64,000 bases of DNA from Eumeta japonica. Its lineage: Eukaryota > Arthropoda > Insecta > Lepidoptera > Psychidae. The DNA lies in contig BGZK01001244.1 in assembly GCA_005406025.1 (NCBI GenBank), positions 1-64,000 on the forward strand. Direction: 5' to 3'. The position numbers were made by a program, and so were the translations under genes. Of the stretch, positions 11,367 through 24,500 are shown piece after piece (positions within the stretch are counted from its first letter, which is position 1; each line of letters begins with the position of its first letter). Below the pieces are notes generated by a model. The model had not been told where the DNA came from. It made no database searches and saw nothing but the letters and a program-made list of their open reading frames with translations.

Positions 11367-11430
11367 CTAGCTGGCGGATGGAGCCCCGGGTGGTAAACAC
11401 CCGGGGCTCCGTCCGCGTGACCACCATAAA
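11367..11430. repeat. CTAGCTG-type retroposon head with a strong hairpin
   Basis: ACTAGCTGGCGGATGGAGCC opens the block. Positions 11375-11392 pair with 11398-11415 (18 bp, one mismatch) around a five-base GTAAA loop, and the stem is very GC-rich in an AT-rich setting. GTCCGCGTGACCACC follows, which is the usual continuation of this lepidopteran repeat, so the stem looks like an inverted duplication inside the repeat. Confidence 0.8.
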
Positions 11431-13794
11431 TTTTTTTATTCATTTTTGTATTGAGGCCGGGCGCTTGTCTGACCATTCATCCATTCGCCAATTCGTCTAT
11501 CTACCCATACATCAATTCTGACTATCTACCCCTTATCCATCTAGCCATCTGGCAACCCAGTCACCTGGCCATCCAGTAATCCAATCCTATTGGGGATGCC
11601 AACACTAGGTTAGTCTTGAAATAACAAGGTAAACAGTAATTTTTTTCACTTCCCATATCACCACCCAGAGCTCCTTTCTTGTCGACAGTCTTACTGAGAC
11701 TGACTGTCTTTTTTTTTGTGCAGGAAGCTGAAATATTCATCGGAACGACGAACATGTGCACCGGCACGTCAGCAGTGTTAGATCTTTACTGACTAAAACA
11801 CCTCCTTCGACCTTGCAGTTAAGCCTGACGGCTTTCACAGCATGATCGGACGTGTAGCGCACAGCAAACATTGCACTCACGGTACAGAGCATCAATATCA
11901 AAATTCAACCGATGGAGATGAGATCAATGAAAAAAATCAAGAACAAATTGTCTCTTCATTATCTGGTACATATGTGAATCTTGACATTGATATGAAACAT
12001 GACCGTGAAGACGTTATCAAAAAATAATTTATATTAAAATGATGGCCATTGACATTACATGTATATTTAATTCTGTCGAATTTTCTGATCTTCAGCCATT
12101 TAAACATTCTATCAGTCTGCAGTAAGGTGTATCTCGAACTGCACTAATGAGACCAAAAAGATACATCCATGTCGAAACTGGTTAAAATATTAAATGCTAA
12201 TCTTGAGCAGCTACTGGCACCATTTCAGATAGGATTTAAGAATAGATAGTAGATAACTTTTACAAAACCTTTTTCATGGAGCAACTTCGTACTTAGCTGA
12301 AATTATATCATAAATCATATGAATGTCCGTGATGTAATGTATTTTGCTTAATAAAGAAGCTGTTAACATTTTGAATAGTATATACATGTTGTATAAGCCT
12401 ACTCATAAAAAAACAAAATTCAGAAATAACCTATATCTATAATATAAAAGAGTAAACTGATTAAATTATATATTAATACACAGCTCAAAATACTGGGTCT
12501 AGAGACTTGAAATTTTGTATGGAGGTTCCTATTATAATTTAGACGAGCACAGGTTTTTAGAAATTCAACTTCTAAGGGAGTAAAAAAGGAGAAGTACTGT
12601 ATGAGAAATTGATACATTTGAAGCTACAAATATCAAACTTAACATTTTAGTTACTTATATAGAGAAAAAAATTATTACTCAACCTTGCCTTTTTTAAGCC
12701 TGAGGGGGTTAAAATAAGGTATGCAAATGTTGTATGGAAAAACGAAACTGCCAAAGCTATTGATCTCAAAATTTATATTTTAGCTAATCATTACAATAAA
12801 AAAACAGTCTAAGTCAAAAAATCTGCTTTTGTGTTCTAAATATATGTGGAAGGGTGGATGATAAAATTGACATCTGCAAGTTAATATAGAGTTGAGATAA
12901 ACAAATCAAAATTGTGTTCATGAATAAGATTTGAAAAAAATGACTTCCATGAATATGTGACCGTGAAACTCCTCCGACATCCTAAATGATCAGATTTATA
13001 CAGAAACAGAAATTTTAAACTGATATACGAGAGATTATATTAAGAAATTTTATTAGCTGAGTAGATATACAATAAGGTGAGTAAAATTTCAAAAAATTCA
13101 AGAACTCGCAAGATGACAAAAGGGTATATAATTGAAAAAAATTCCAGTGAAATAGAGCGGTTTGAATGGTTATAAATACTAAATGAATTCAAGTAATTAA
13201 ACAAATTCAAATTAGTACCTGAAGCGAAAAAAACATTTGTAAGATAGATTACATTTAATAGAACCACAAAATAAGAAAAATACTGGTGAAGAAGGCATGA
13301 CTGCTGTATGTTAAAGCTAACTAAGTATGATCTTTTATTTTATTTGTTGTTTAGAATATATTTTATGAACAAAAACTTTTAGTAAATGTGCTAAAAAATA
13401 ATGCAAACAATCCTGAGAATTGTGTATAAATGTAATTAGAAAAAATAAGGGATGTTTATTGAATGAATGAAGGCAATCAGGTGAAATGTTTATTTTGAAT
13501 ATTTTTACATGTGAGGATACAGTGGTTCATTAATACCGCTGTAACAGAATATTTAAATGAAATTAGCATGGAAAAAATCATGAAGGTTATGAAAACACAG
13601 AAAAAGATAATGGATATGATAGGAAGTCCTTAAAGATACAGAGATGTGGAGGTGCAGTATCAAGCCTGCTGTTAATGGTGAAATGCAGAAGGTTGATTAG
13701 TGACTTATACAAAGCCATCATCGTGCACATGTACAAAGGGTAAGGTTCACAGTATGATTATGGGTAACAGTGACCACTCATACCCCTTGTTAGT
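11431..13794. other. Non-coding stretch with one dispersed repeat
   Basis: 12430-12660 contains a dispersed repeat with the motif GGGTCTAGAGACTTGAAATT. A 61-codon ORF at 11842-12027 has no recognised domain. Otherwise nothing is seen. A downstream exon of the F-box gene could be here but none can be recognised. Confidence 0.45.
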
Positions 13795-15027
13795 CTAAAG
13801 ACTACAACAGTTATTGACCAGTATCATAGTCTTCCAAATAAGCACATAAATATTAATATAACTAAAAGACAATATGTTTGTACAAAAGCTACACACCCTT
13901 ACCTCAGGGAAAAATTCCACTTCAATTAAAAATACTTCTAGGAATGTTGAAGCGACTATCACTGGACCTGTCTTCTTCTCATAGACGTCTAACGTAACTG
14001 CAATTTTTTCATCTGGTAACACTGCTAACTGTTCGAAAATAGGTTTTGTCGCATGCTTCTGGGAACCCAATTGGTACAATAATATCAAACCACCATAAGT
14101 TCCTATCAATATTGTATTGCCATAAAAAAATAATGCAGTTATTGGAGGGAAATCTAAAAACAAATGCTTGTAATCAACTGTTTCTATATAAAATAGATCT
14201 CTCGAATAACACACAATATTTCTATCATCCAGGGCACATATATGTTTTACCCTTTTTATCCATTCCTCGGGGCAGTTTATCATTTTTCTAGAAATTTTCT
14301 TATCCTCTCTGTAACTAAATATTTCTCCGCAATCCGTAAATAAATGTACTAAATCATCTGAATATTGTAAACCACATATATTGTATTCGCAAGTAAAAAG
14401 CAATTTTGGCATCATATCTTTTGAATTCATGTCACATTTATAAACATCCTTCTGCTTATTGTAGTACAGTATATTTTCAAGCAATATGAACTGATCAACT
14501 TCTAACAGCAATTCTGTGACGAAACTCTTATTTTCCACGCTTCTCTGAACGAAAAGACCTCTCTCTGTTAAAACTGCCGTGACATAGTTGTTGTTTGATA
14601 ATTTATAGCAATTCTTCTGGGGTAATGCGATAGGTATGTATTTCAGTGTGTTTATATCATATAAGACTGTACCATTGGTTTCCTTCATTGCTAGTATTCC
14701 ATCATCTATGTCCAGTGCATGTCTGTTATCATGTTTTGTAAAATTATAGAACTTCTTAACATTTTTCTCGCAGCCTATTATCTTTGGCCATGAGCTTAAA
14801 TTTTTATATAATTGAGCCCACGATATGCTATCACCGCATTTCCTTTTAGCTATCTGTGAAGCATATTTATATTCGTTTTTGCACATTTCACACCACAATG
14901 ATTCATTGTTTTCTACAAAATCTTTCCACTTTTTACAAACTAATCTACAAGTGACTAGAGTGGTCCCATCTGTGTATTTAAATATTTTTTCTACTATTTC
15001 GAATGGCAACGCATTTATTAAAGACAT
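13795..15027 (-). CDS. F-box protein, uncharacterised
   Basis: Starting at the ATG at 15027 (MSLINALPFEIVEKIFKY), the reading frame is open for 410 residues. Residues about 5-48 match an F-box (LPFEIVEKIF...CRLVCKKWKDFVE...LW), the Skp1-binding module of SCF ubiquitin ligases. The remainder has short repeating hydrophobic strands (for example GILAMKETNGTVLYDI and NTILIGTYGGLILLYQ), suggesting a beta-propeller-like substrate domain; this is an inference. A TTG six codons upstream is in frame but ATG is preferred; a splice acceptor (TTTTCAG) lies about 50 bp upstream, so a 5' UTR exon is likely. At 13903 the sequence CCTGAG|GTAAGG is a strong donor, and the residues after it are hydrophobic and lower in quality, so the true protein may splice to an exon I could not find, with a core of about 375 residues. 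Confidence 0.8.
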   Translation of the reverse strand: MSLINALPFEIVEKIFKYTDGTTLVTCRLVCKKWKDFVENNESLWCEMCKNEYKYASQIAKRKCGDSISWAQLYKNLSSWPKIIGCEKNVKKFYNFTKHDNRHALDIDDGILAMKETNGTVLYDINTLKYIPIALPQKNCYKLSNNNYVTAVLTERGLFVQRSVENKSFVTELLLEVDQFILLENILYYNKQKDVYKCDMNSKDMMPKLLFTCEYNICGLQYSDDLVHLFTDCGEIFSYREDKKISRKMINCPEEWIKRVKHICALDDRNIVCYSRDLFYIETVDYKHLFLDFPPITALFFYGNTILIGTYGGLILLYQLGSQKHATKPIFEQLAVLPDEKIAVTLDVYEKKTGPVIVASTFLEVFLIEVEFFPEVRVCSFCTNILSFSYINIYVLIWKTMILVNNCCSL

Positions 15028-18000
15028 CTTATGTCTTTCTTTCAATACTTCAGAATCATCTGCACATTTTTATCTGAAAATTACGTTAATGATTGATTTA
15101 TTTTATAACTATTTTTAAAATGGGTTGATTAAATACTTTCATAATTTTCTTGTACTGAACCCGTAAACCATATATTTGAAAATTAAGATTTTTTTTATAA
15201 GCAGGACAGTGTAAACATATCAAACTAAAACTCCAATACCCACATTCATATAGACGAAATTATTTAGAACTATTTATATAATAACGTATTTATATTATAA
15301 TAAAACAAAAGTAAAAGAAAAGCATTTAATAGTACTTACAAATAAAACAACGATGATTTATTTTCCTTCATAGGCAAAAAAATTAACAATTTACCATTGT
15401 TTGATATTTACTTCCCACCAAGATCCAAAAATACGTCAACCACAATCAGTCCCTATCAATAAACAGAAGCACGTGAGTTTGACAACTGCGTTCCATTTTA
15501 TGCATGCAATTGTAAATTCTACACATATAGCAATTTTCTTTTATATTACTCATGAAACATAGTTCTGTCTTAATAAGATAGAATTTTTCGTTGTTGATTT
15601 TTTTTGTAATCCGCTTTCCTGTTTAGGTTTTTTCTTTAATGCCACCAGCCACTTATGTCACACATATTCCAATTTTTAATATGGAGATTATTTGTTAACT
15701 CATGTATGATGCATCAACATGTAAGTATAGTAGATTAAATATACTTTCATATACATAAGGCTATAAATGAAATTAAATTATATCATATTTGTTTAGAATA
15801 TGAGATGATTTCAACCATACTTCACCATTCCTGACCACCTAGAAAATAAGAATTAAAATAAACTAAATTTATGTATATTTTGAAGCTGTAATATAAATCT
15901 CAAAACAGTATTCTAAACTTACATCTCAAAGGAAAGAATTTTCATAGCCGATGAGAGCGCAATAAATGATAGCGAACTACATTGCCGAAAATTATTCTAA
16001 CCTGTATTTATTACTGCCTTTTGCGTTTCTTTTTCTAATTCATGGTACATTTATTATGGTGTATGCCTAATTTTAAGCACTGACAAAAGTGTTTGGCTTT
16101 TTTTCAATTTTTTTTTAAATAACGATTAATACACCATTAAAATTTCAGTCTAAAAAAGTACTTTTATTTTTCAAAATTCTCATTTGGAATACTTTGATGA
16201 CTGGTTCAATGTTTACATTTTCAAGAGTGTTTGCTTTATTTATTTTATGTAAAGAAAAAATCGGACAAACATTCCATTCTTATCTAATCAAATATTTCAT
16301 TCGAGACTCTTAACTCTGCACAACACTAGCGCTACGTGGTGATCGTAATTTCATGAATAGACATGCATAACTCAGCAAATCCTTGTGTTAACTCAGTAAC
16401 TTAGGCGCAGTTAACTACGCCGGCTCATTACATTAACTCAAAATTGTGCCATGGCGCAACAAAATGAAAAAACGCCGAGTGAGCAACGAAATGCGCGCTA
16501 TCTGCACACCGCGTTCACAGGTTCTTAGCACAAACTGCGTTGACTCATTATTCACTTATTGAGTGAGTGAAAAAATAAATAATATCGGGTATGATGGCAC
16601 TTGACTGTGTTCATTCAGGTATTGTGAGTGTTATTATGTTGATGGTAAGTTATCTTATTTATTTATTTAAATAGGTTAAATTGGTAGTTACTATTATTTT
16701 TTTTATAGTTATGTGAACTTGTTATATAATTATTTGTAATGTATTTCAATGAACTTTTATCTTTGTTACTTCACTGCACTTTAGCACACAAAATAATAAC
16801 ACTTTTGTACACTAAAACACTTAATAACAAATGAAAATAAATCAACCATGCTTTTCTTTCAACTACTCCCCACAGAATCGATTATAGTTAATTTGTTTTG
16901 ATTTTGGAACATAAACGTATTCCGTCATTTGTTTTACACACAGATGTCATTTACAGCCATCTGTTAAAACAAAACCTTAGGCCAGTAAGTAAAAAGAAAT
17001 CTAGAAAATGAAAATTATCTAGGTATAATTCCATTTACATTTCACGTAGTTACAGTTTATAAAAATGATATTCGAATTTCCCGATCTTGCGCTGTACGCC
17101 AATGCATTTTGAAGAAGTGAGTTAACACATCCAGCTCAGTGAACGAGTTGACGCAATTGGGCGGCGCAGCGCAGTGTTACTACCATATAGTGTATTATCT
17201 ATGGTAACACATTTCTACTTATGACCTCTGTTACTTATTATTGAGTTAGATTGAAAAAATATTGTTTAAAAAACACGCATTAATTATAAATCGAACTAAA
17301 AAGAAAAATAATTCTTAATATAGTTATATAATAATGAACAAAAAATCTAAGTATTATTGTGAGAAAAGCGTGCGGTGCTTTGTGTCACATCTTTCGTACC
17401 ATTCCGATCGAATATTTTCCAGAACTGATCTATCGCGCACCCCACACGTTCTTCACAATAATACAAATATTTTCGTTCATTATTTTATTCTTATATTTAG
17501 CATTATTTTTCACTTTTTAGATAGATTTATCATCAAAGTGTTTTTTTTAGTCTCTTAAACTATATTTTATTTTCTAAATTTTTAGTCTAATAACGATATC
17601 AGTAGTATTTAAACCAAGAGCCTTAATCTTACATATGGCAATATTTTTAAGTTTATATCATTGATGTCTATGCAACCTATCCATTTGGTTTAACACATCA
17701 CTATTACATAGAACTTTTCCTATTAGCTTTGAGCAATTAAGTTTTTCATTTGAATTCCATTTAGTAACCTTTCACGACTTTAGCTATAAATCATATTATT
17801 TATATAAATAATACATTAAGTATATTATAAGGTATAAAATTGAATGCTGTACAACTTATAATAGTGACATACACAACTTTTTAAGATTTTTTATTTTCAA
17901 ATTTTACTAAATTTGATAAATTAAAAATATTTTTAAATATTTGCAAATTCGCTATTTTTATGTAATTTCAAGATTTAGATTTTTTTTTTGGAAATTAATA

Positions 18001-18139
18001 AATTGAATTTATTTTTCAAAACTTTTGTCACAATTGTTAACTTTTATAATGTTTTAATAAACTATTTTTTTTTTCAAATTTTACAAAATTTCACAAATTA
18101 TTTTTTTTTCACAATATGAAATTATTTTATTGCCATCAG
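15028..18139. other. Intergenic or 5' UTR/intron DNA upstream of the F-box gene
   Basis: AT-rich. 16330-16560 and 17090-17220 are more GC-rich, with repeated GTTAAC/GAGTTAAC motifs, and could be parts of one decayed repeat. No ORF of recognised type. Confidence 0.45.
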
Positions 18140-18245
18140 TCTTTGATGAATATATAAAGTTTAAATAAAATCTAACCGTTTTAAGTGGGTCAAAATCAAG
18201 TTCATAGGAGTCGGTTACAAACAAATAAACATACAGGTGAAACTA
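18140..18245 (+). repeat. Tail of a dispersed lepidopteran retroposon
   Basis: Contains GTCAAAATCAAGTTCATAGG and GGTTACAAACAAATAAACAT, recurring 3' tail sequence of lepidopteran interspersed repeats as I remember them. The 61-codon ORF that starts here is chance. Confidence 0.45.
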
Positions 18246-18679
18246 ATAAAAACGTGTAAGAAGCCGCAAATGCATTTGGTTTTCTTTTTAACCTTTGCTA
18301 TAATCCTTTGTATGAATCATTCCATCGACCAGAGACCGTTAAGAATGCTTACTTTCAATGAAATAGAAAAATTTCTTTTTTTCTTTTTATTAAATATTGA
18401 GCGTATTTCTTACTCACATTAAAAAGGTATTTTTTACGACGAAAGATCTTAAAGCCGTACCATGATGCAAAGTTTATGAATTAATTTGATTACATTTATT
18501 TATTTTTTTGACGATTTACTATTTTTATATGTCTGATAAATTTTAAAAACCTCTAAGAAGTTTTATTATAGATCTGTAACAAATATATCTTTAGATCTTC
18601 AACACGAGGTCCATGGACCGTGAGCATTTTACGTGTGACCCAGCAATAGTTGAGCTGAATTGAATCGTTTTACTTTCAA

Positions 18680-19083
18680 CTAGCTGTCGTTTGCGGCTCC
18701 ACCCGCGTGAACTGACTTTCTCGTGTTTATTTCAATTATAGCATAGCAGTACAATGCACGAAACTTTGCCGCTGTTAAGTTCGTCACGAAAGCTTCGCAA
18801 TGGCGTAAAATAAAAGCGCGGCGGAGAATAAGGAAGTGTCAGGGAGTGTAATACCTGCGCAGTATATCAATCGCAGTCAATTCACAGCGTTTTAGTATAC
18901 ATTTCTTTTTTGTTTTTAGCATCTATATTTTTTGAGGTAATTTTATGCAATAAAAACTAATACGTGTCCGTTTTTTAGGCTGCAAACTGTCTCCCAGACA
19001 AGTTTCAAAGAAATTGAGTTAACGGTTTAGCCATGAAAAGACAAATAATAACAAAATAAAGAGCAAAATAAAAGACAAATAAA
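18680..19083 (+). repeat. CTAGCTG-type retroposon interrupted by a MITE
   Basis: Opens with ACTAGCTGTCGTTTGCGGCT and CCACCCGCGTGA, the conserved head of a lepidopteran repeat. About 65 bp later it is split by a MITE copy (18744-18895) and resumes with the tail block ATGCAATAAAAACTAATACG TGTCC and GTTAACGGTTTAGCC. Nested insertion order is therefore retroposon first, MITE second. Confidence 0.6.
18744..18895. mobile_element. Decayed second copy of the 9460-9632 MITE
   Basis: AGTACAATGCACGAAACTTT matches the left terminal repeat of the intact copy, and the interior shares the TGCCGCTG, GTTCGTCACGA, TAATACCTGCGCA and GCAGTCAATTCA blocks. The right terminal repeat is lost. Confidence 0.75.
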
Positions 19084-19126
19084 GAGCAGAGCAGATCACA
19101 AATACTATTTGTGATCTGCTCTGCTC
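19084..19126. repeat. Perfect 21-bp-arm palindrome
   Basis: Positions 19084-19104 are exactly complementary to 19106-19126 with one central base (c at 19105). Each arm contains GAGCAGAGCAGATCAC. It lies directly after a retroposon tail. Confidence 0.95.
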
Positions 19127-19359
19127 GCTCGGAGAAAATCGTTCTATGTGTACTACCTAGATAACAAAACATGATAAATTGTATCTAAGATTAGACCGTG
19201 GATTATGGCTAATAAATTACAATAATATTTATCGAAAACGGTTCTGTAGGTTATTTTATAGTGTTCATACAAACGAACAGACAGAAATTCCAAGATATAT
19301 TATTTAGAAAAAATATGTTATATAAAGGATTAACCTCGTAACGATTTTATTATAATAAA

Positions 19360-19545
19360 AACGAAAATGGGCCGGCTCGACCACTGAGAAAGACCACACT
19401 CATAGAACACAAACGTGAAGCAGCAGCTTCCGCTGTGGCATTTGGTCCAGTGAGTGAGAGTCTCGGTGGCGTACTCCCCCTCCATCAACCCACTCCCCAA
19501 TTGCCCTCAATCAGATATCCTATTCCCAGGGAAGAGACCGGGATA
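19360..19545 (-). repeat. Lepidopteran dispersed repeat, same family as 40080-40310
   Basis: The reverse complement carries GGAATAGGATATCTGATTGA and CTCACTGGA in the same order as the plus-strand copy near 40200-40295. A short ORF over it is not a gene. Confidence 0.65.
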
Positions 19546-21402
19546 TTCATATTTTTTTTAAGTTCTTACTATTGTTTTTTTTTATTATTTACATATAAAT
19601 TCAAAATATACACGTAAACTGAAAGCAAATATTATCGGTCCTTGATATCAAAAAGGTTGAAGTTTTAAAACTACTCAAAGTTACAATGTCCACTAACACA
19701 CAACACAAAATTAAAAACGGTGTTTCAAAAGTTGAAACGAAAAATTTGTAGCATATTATAGAAGGTCCAAATACTACCGATGTCGGTGAAGCGAGAGAGG
19801 TACGTAAGATGTAAATACCCTGTGGAGATCTGTCACCCTCGGAAACAAGCTTGCTTTCATATATAAAAGAAAATTAAACAATAATACGATTTGATCCTAC
19901 GATTCTGAACATAATTTTCAAAACATATAGACAAGAGAAAATTTTGAAAGAACAGGGTGGCCCAATGCCGAGCTCATAATCATTTCATTTCAAATTTACG
20001 AGCTTCAATTTCAAACCGTTGCATACGACCCAATACGACTTAGCGCCCTTCAATAACCCTTATAAACAATGCGGCTGCAACCGCAATTTTCCTTTTTCCT
20101 GACCTTTATGAACATTTGCAGAGTACTTGGCGTGCTCTACGAAGCATAAAGCAAACGATACTTTCGATTCGTAAGCAACCCACCGATCAATCTACCAGTC
20201 TGATTCTAATAGCAAATAAAGTCGACACCATGAGGAAAAATGAGGGGGCAATTTCGATAAAAAAAATGTAAATAATAGTAGGATTACAAATTGACTAATA
20301 AAAACAAGAATGATTCCATGACTTTATTGCCACAACAATATGGAAATATTACGGATGATTACAAATATCATTTTGTCAAATATTAATTAAGTACCAATAA
20401 ATTAATATCGTTTGCACATAATTCGCTAATTTCTAAAATTTAAAAAAAAACATTGAGCTTTTTCTAAAAATCGATAAATAATATCTTCCGAAATTATATT
20501 ACTTGGAACACACATAAATGTGAAAACTACTGTATGAAATCATTACAAATACAACAATAACAAAAGGGAATGGTTGAATAAATAATATTGTCATTGACTC
20601 AATAAATAATCATTCACTTTACATACATGGCATTTTTGATTACAATCAAGCTAAATAAAAATATGTCTTTATTTTGCTCTGAACTTCAATTCTTATACTA
20701 CCATAACAATAATTGTCAAAAATCCACAAAGAAAAAAAAACGAAATTAATCGTTATCCCCAAATATAAAAGTAATAAATTTATAAAATTGACAATAATAA
20801 AAAACACAAAATCAAAGTACAGGGATCCAACAAAAAGACAACATGAAAATAATTACAAACTACTCCCGTATCAATTTAAAATAATTATTGAATTAAGTTG
20901 ATAACAGTTCACCCATTTAAAAAAAATGGCAATAATATTAGGCAACTACAACACCTCTAACAATAAAACAAAAAATCACTTGGCATTAAAATTAACGTAA
21001 ATAATTTAATTATTATTTCTATACAAAACAATTTTATAGTGATTCAATTTGAAATTATTTTATAATTCAAGTTTCAACTGTTTACTAAATTATACCCAAT
21101 CATTTTTTTCTTAAAGTGTACTGAATACAATAGAACTATTTAACTATTCAACCACAACAAAATGCTTCAATAACATAGGAACTTGATATAGGAATCCTAC
21201 ATAAAAAAAACACTTAAAGCTTTAAGGAGAGACATGATCACATATCGTCGAGGTTTTAGACTACAAATTGACATGTTTTTTTTTCGACCAGCAAATACAG
21301 TTATACAAATGCAACCGAGTACTGCGGTTCCATTACGTTGCTAATGCAAAAAAAAATTGATTACTTTTACATATCTTAGGATTACAAAGGGTTTTAAACT
21401 TA
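19546..21402. other. Downstream region of the glycerol kinase gene
   Basis: AT-rich, no ORF of note. On the minus strand AATAAA signals occur at 20668-20673 and 20323-20328, so much of 20.3-21.4 kb could be the 3' UTR of the tail-anchored transcript. No other feature seen. Confidence 0.4.
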
Positions 21403-21500
21403 TCAACTATTTCTCAGCATATTGGATAAAACTAGCATACTAAAGCTGCCTAGTATGAAGAGTGACGCCGGCACTGAAGCGAGAATGTAGTATCGTTCGT
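21403..21500 (-). CDS. GK: GK-like exon 13, hydrophobic tail-anchor exon
   Basis: After a TTTTACAG acceptor this exon encodes [18 protein letters not shown] and about 14 more residues, ending LRNS. It joins in phase to the internal donor at 24381. The stretch is one hydrophobic helix at the very C-terminus, equivalent in place and character to the tail that anchors mammalian GK isoforms on the mitochondrial outer membrane. Use of this exon is inferred; the match of phase, acceptor and tail type makes it likely. Confidence 0.8.
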
Positions 21501-24500
21501 CTGTAAAATAAAAGGTTATTTGTTCATAAATTCGTGATAATAAAATAATACGACCATTGTCACGAGAAAAAAAAAGTTCTTTTACGTCAATCAATATAAG
21601 TCATTATTATATTTCGTTTAAAGTCTATAATCAGATTAAACATACGATAGCACAGCCACACAGCATGAGAGAGTCTAAAAGTAGGCACGTTTGAAATTCC
21701 CTGAAGCACGGTTTCAAATATAATTTTACTTGTAAAATGTACATATTTTTGTACTTAAAAACTATTTAAAAATAGTTCAGTACTTGTTAAAATTTGTAAA
21801 AAGCATGATTCCAAAAAAAAAAAATTGTAATATTAAGCAATTTAAAAAAAATTGGTAACAAAATTTCTTAGACTGAAACCATTGTCTACAGTATTAAGTT
21901 TTTATGAAGACATGTTTTAATGCAAGCCCGGAGCTGTTCATTTCGTATTGTTCATGGCGAGGGTATATTCCAAATTAATCTCACTTTGAGATCACTCACC
22001 CACAATTCACTTTCTAGCATGAAAATATTGAATGTTGTTAATTGTCTGAGCATTTAAACAATATTAATATCATTTGTGTTGAAACACAGCTAGCAAAAGT
22101 GAATTTAGGCTTAGATTCATAAAGCACAGGTTTAGAGCAGCCAAAATTTTATTTTATATATATAATTTTCTACATGTATAATTTATATATAACCTATGAT
22201 TTAACACATTTTGTATATCAACAAATCAAAGAATAAAGTATGTTTCACGGAAAAAAGAAATGGTATTATATTGGAAAAAGCCTAGAGCGCAATATTATTT
22301 AGATCCACTATTATACAATTTTGAATCCGTGCATTCCGATTTACTCAGTCATGCTCAAGTATGAAATAAAATTAAAGACAGATCAAGGAAAATAACACTT
22401 TATTTGAGTACAACGAGAAACCATTATATTATTTAAGTATCATATTTTCTATAAACGAAGTGCCAATGAAATATGTTTAACATTCCTGGAAGCATAAACA
22501 AAAGGACAAATGGGAATGTTTATAGCGTCCATATTAAATATTATTTATATACATTTTTACATTGTAGTATTAAAGAAAGACAGGTATAATGATCTGAACC
22601 GAAATTCTATTATCAGAAATACACTAGAAAAAATATAATCATGTATATATTATTTTATTCAAAATTCGAGTCTTGTGTTAAAAATACACGTATCACAAAT
22701 TTGGTAAACGCTGTCTGACGACTTTTCATAATATATTTTATACAAATTTCTTAACAAACTTATTCCTTAAAACACATAAATATCTAAAACCACATTCAAT
22801 GCATTTATAAAATAAAAACACATGCAATCTTTACAATTTATTCATTCAAAATAAATAAACACAACTATAAGGAACTATACAAAAAGACTTACTAATAAAA
22901 AGGATGTTAAACACATTCTATTGGAATAAATTCATTTTTTTTTTGTACAATTTATTTATTAATTTTTAAACTAAGATATTTGACGAACACTTTACAAAAT
23001 TAGTAATTTATCACTAAACTCTATTATATAAATCAGACTCAAAAATACTGTCTTTTTTAAAAATCTTAAACTACAAAATACAATCACATGTTTTGACTAT
23101 TAACAATTTTCTTTTAATAAGTACGCGGACACTAAATAACTAATTACAAACAATTAGAAATATGTCAATAATTTCTCAAACTGTCATGAAAGCGGTAGGA
23201 TCAGTTGGTAATTAACAATTGTTTTAAACTTTATTTTAAACCAAATTTAGACTACGAAAAAAAATTCTAAATATTACTGTCTAAAACCAATTTACGACGA
23301 CAACAAGGATAGTTTTGTCCTGAAATAAGCATTATAGGTATCACTTTGGGTATTAAATGTGGCAAATTTATTTTATTTTCAATATAAAAGCTGTGAATAA
23401 ATAACTGACATTCAAAAAAAATTTTTTTACTTAATTTCTTTCATTCCTTTTTGAATATCATGAAATATTGGTTAGTCAATATTGAGACTTTAAGTTTCGA
23501 AAATATTATTCAAATCTTTTTTTTGTATTGATAATTTTATTACCTAAAAATATTTTTTACAGAAAAGAATAAAACAAAAAATTATAAGAATGGCGATAAG
23601 ACAATGTCTTATTGAATGTTGAAGTTAATCAGGATAATTGTACTATTAATCAATATCAATCAATTATATTTTCTCTTTTAGAATTATACAGTTAAGTACT
23701 TAAAAATTAATTTCTACTCGAAAAATTCTATTCGACAATTTATTTGTTACAATATTTATGAGTTCAACATACACTTGAAGAAAACTTGTAACAAGTTACT
23801 AAATTACTTAAGATAACGTCATAATTTATGGAAAAAAACAACCCTTAAACGTACATAGCCCAATATTAATTGACATATGTACTTAACCATCATCGTTTTT
23901 ATAATAACCCTATCAATCCCGTCAATTACAATTACTGTCAACCTTAGACTTTACTCGATAATGTTTGAAAAATCGACAGCTTCTCTACACTGATAGGCTT
24001 CCTCAGATTCTCACCGCTACTCATGACAGAATGGGACATTAGCTCGAGCATAGACACGCTCTTTTTGACCGGCGAGACTACTATAGGCGTGTCGTCCGCG
24101 TCGAAAATTATCTCTGGATCGTTCTCTATCGCGACATTTATCGACTCCCAATCGCGCGACGACTTCTTATCATCGTGACAACTATCTCTACCGTAGTCGC
24201 TTTCGCTTTTGCTCAAAAAATATTCGGCATCGTCCAATATGGTCCTCTCCTTTTCGTGCTTATTAGGAACGTCCATAGACAACTTTCCCGGGGTATATTT
24301 TAGTAAGTCTACGTTGTTATTTGTCTCATTGTGCGTGTCAATTAGTGCGTTACACGTCAAGCTCTGACGTTTGCCCTGACCTGTCATCGCGTTTGACTTT
24401 TTCGCCGTCGCCCACCCCAACGACCTCTGTACAGCCATCTTCCATTTCGTATAGCGAGCGTCTCGATCTAGAAACAGAAAAAAACTTATTTTTATAATGC

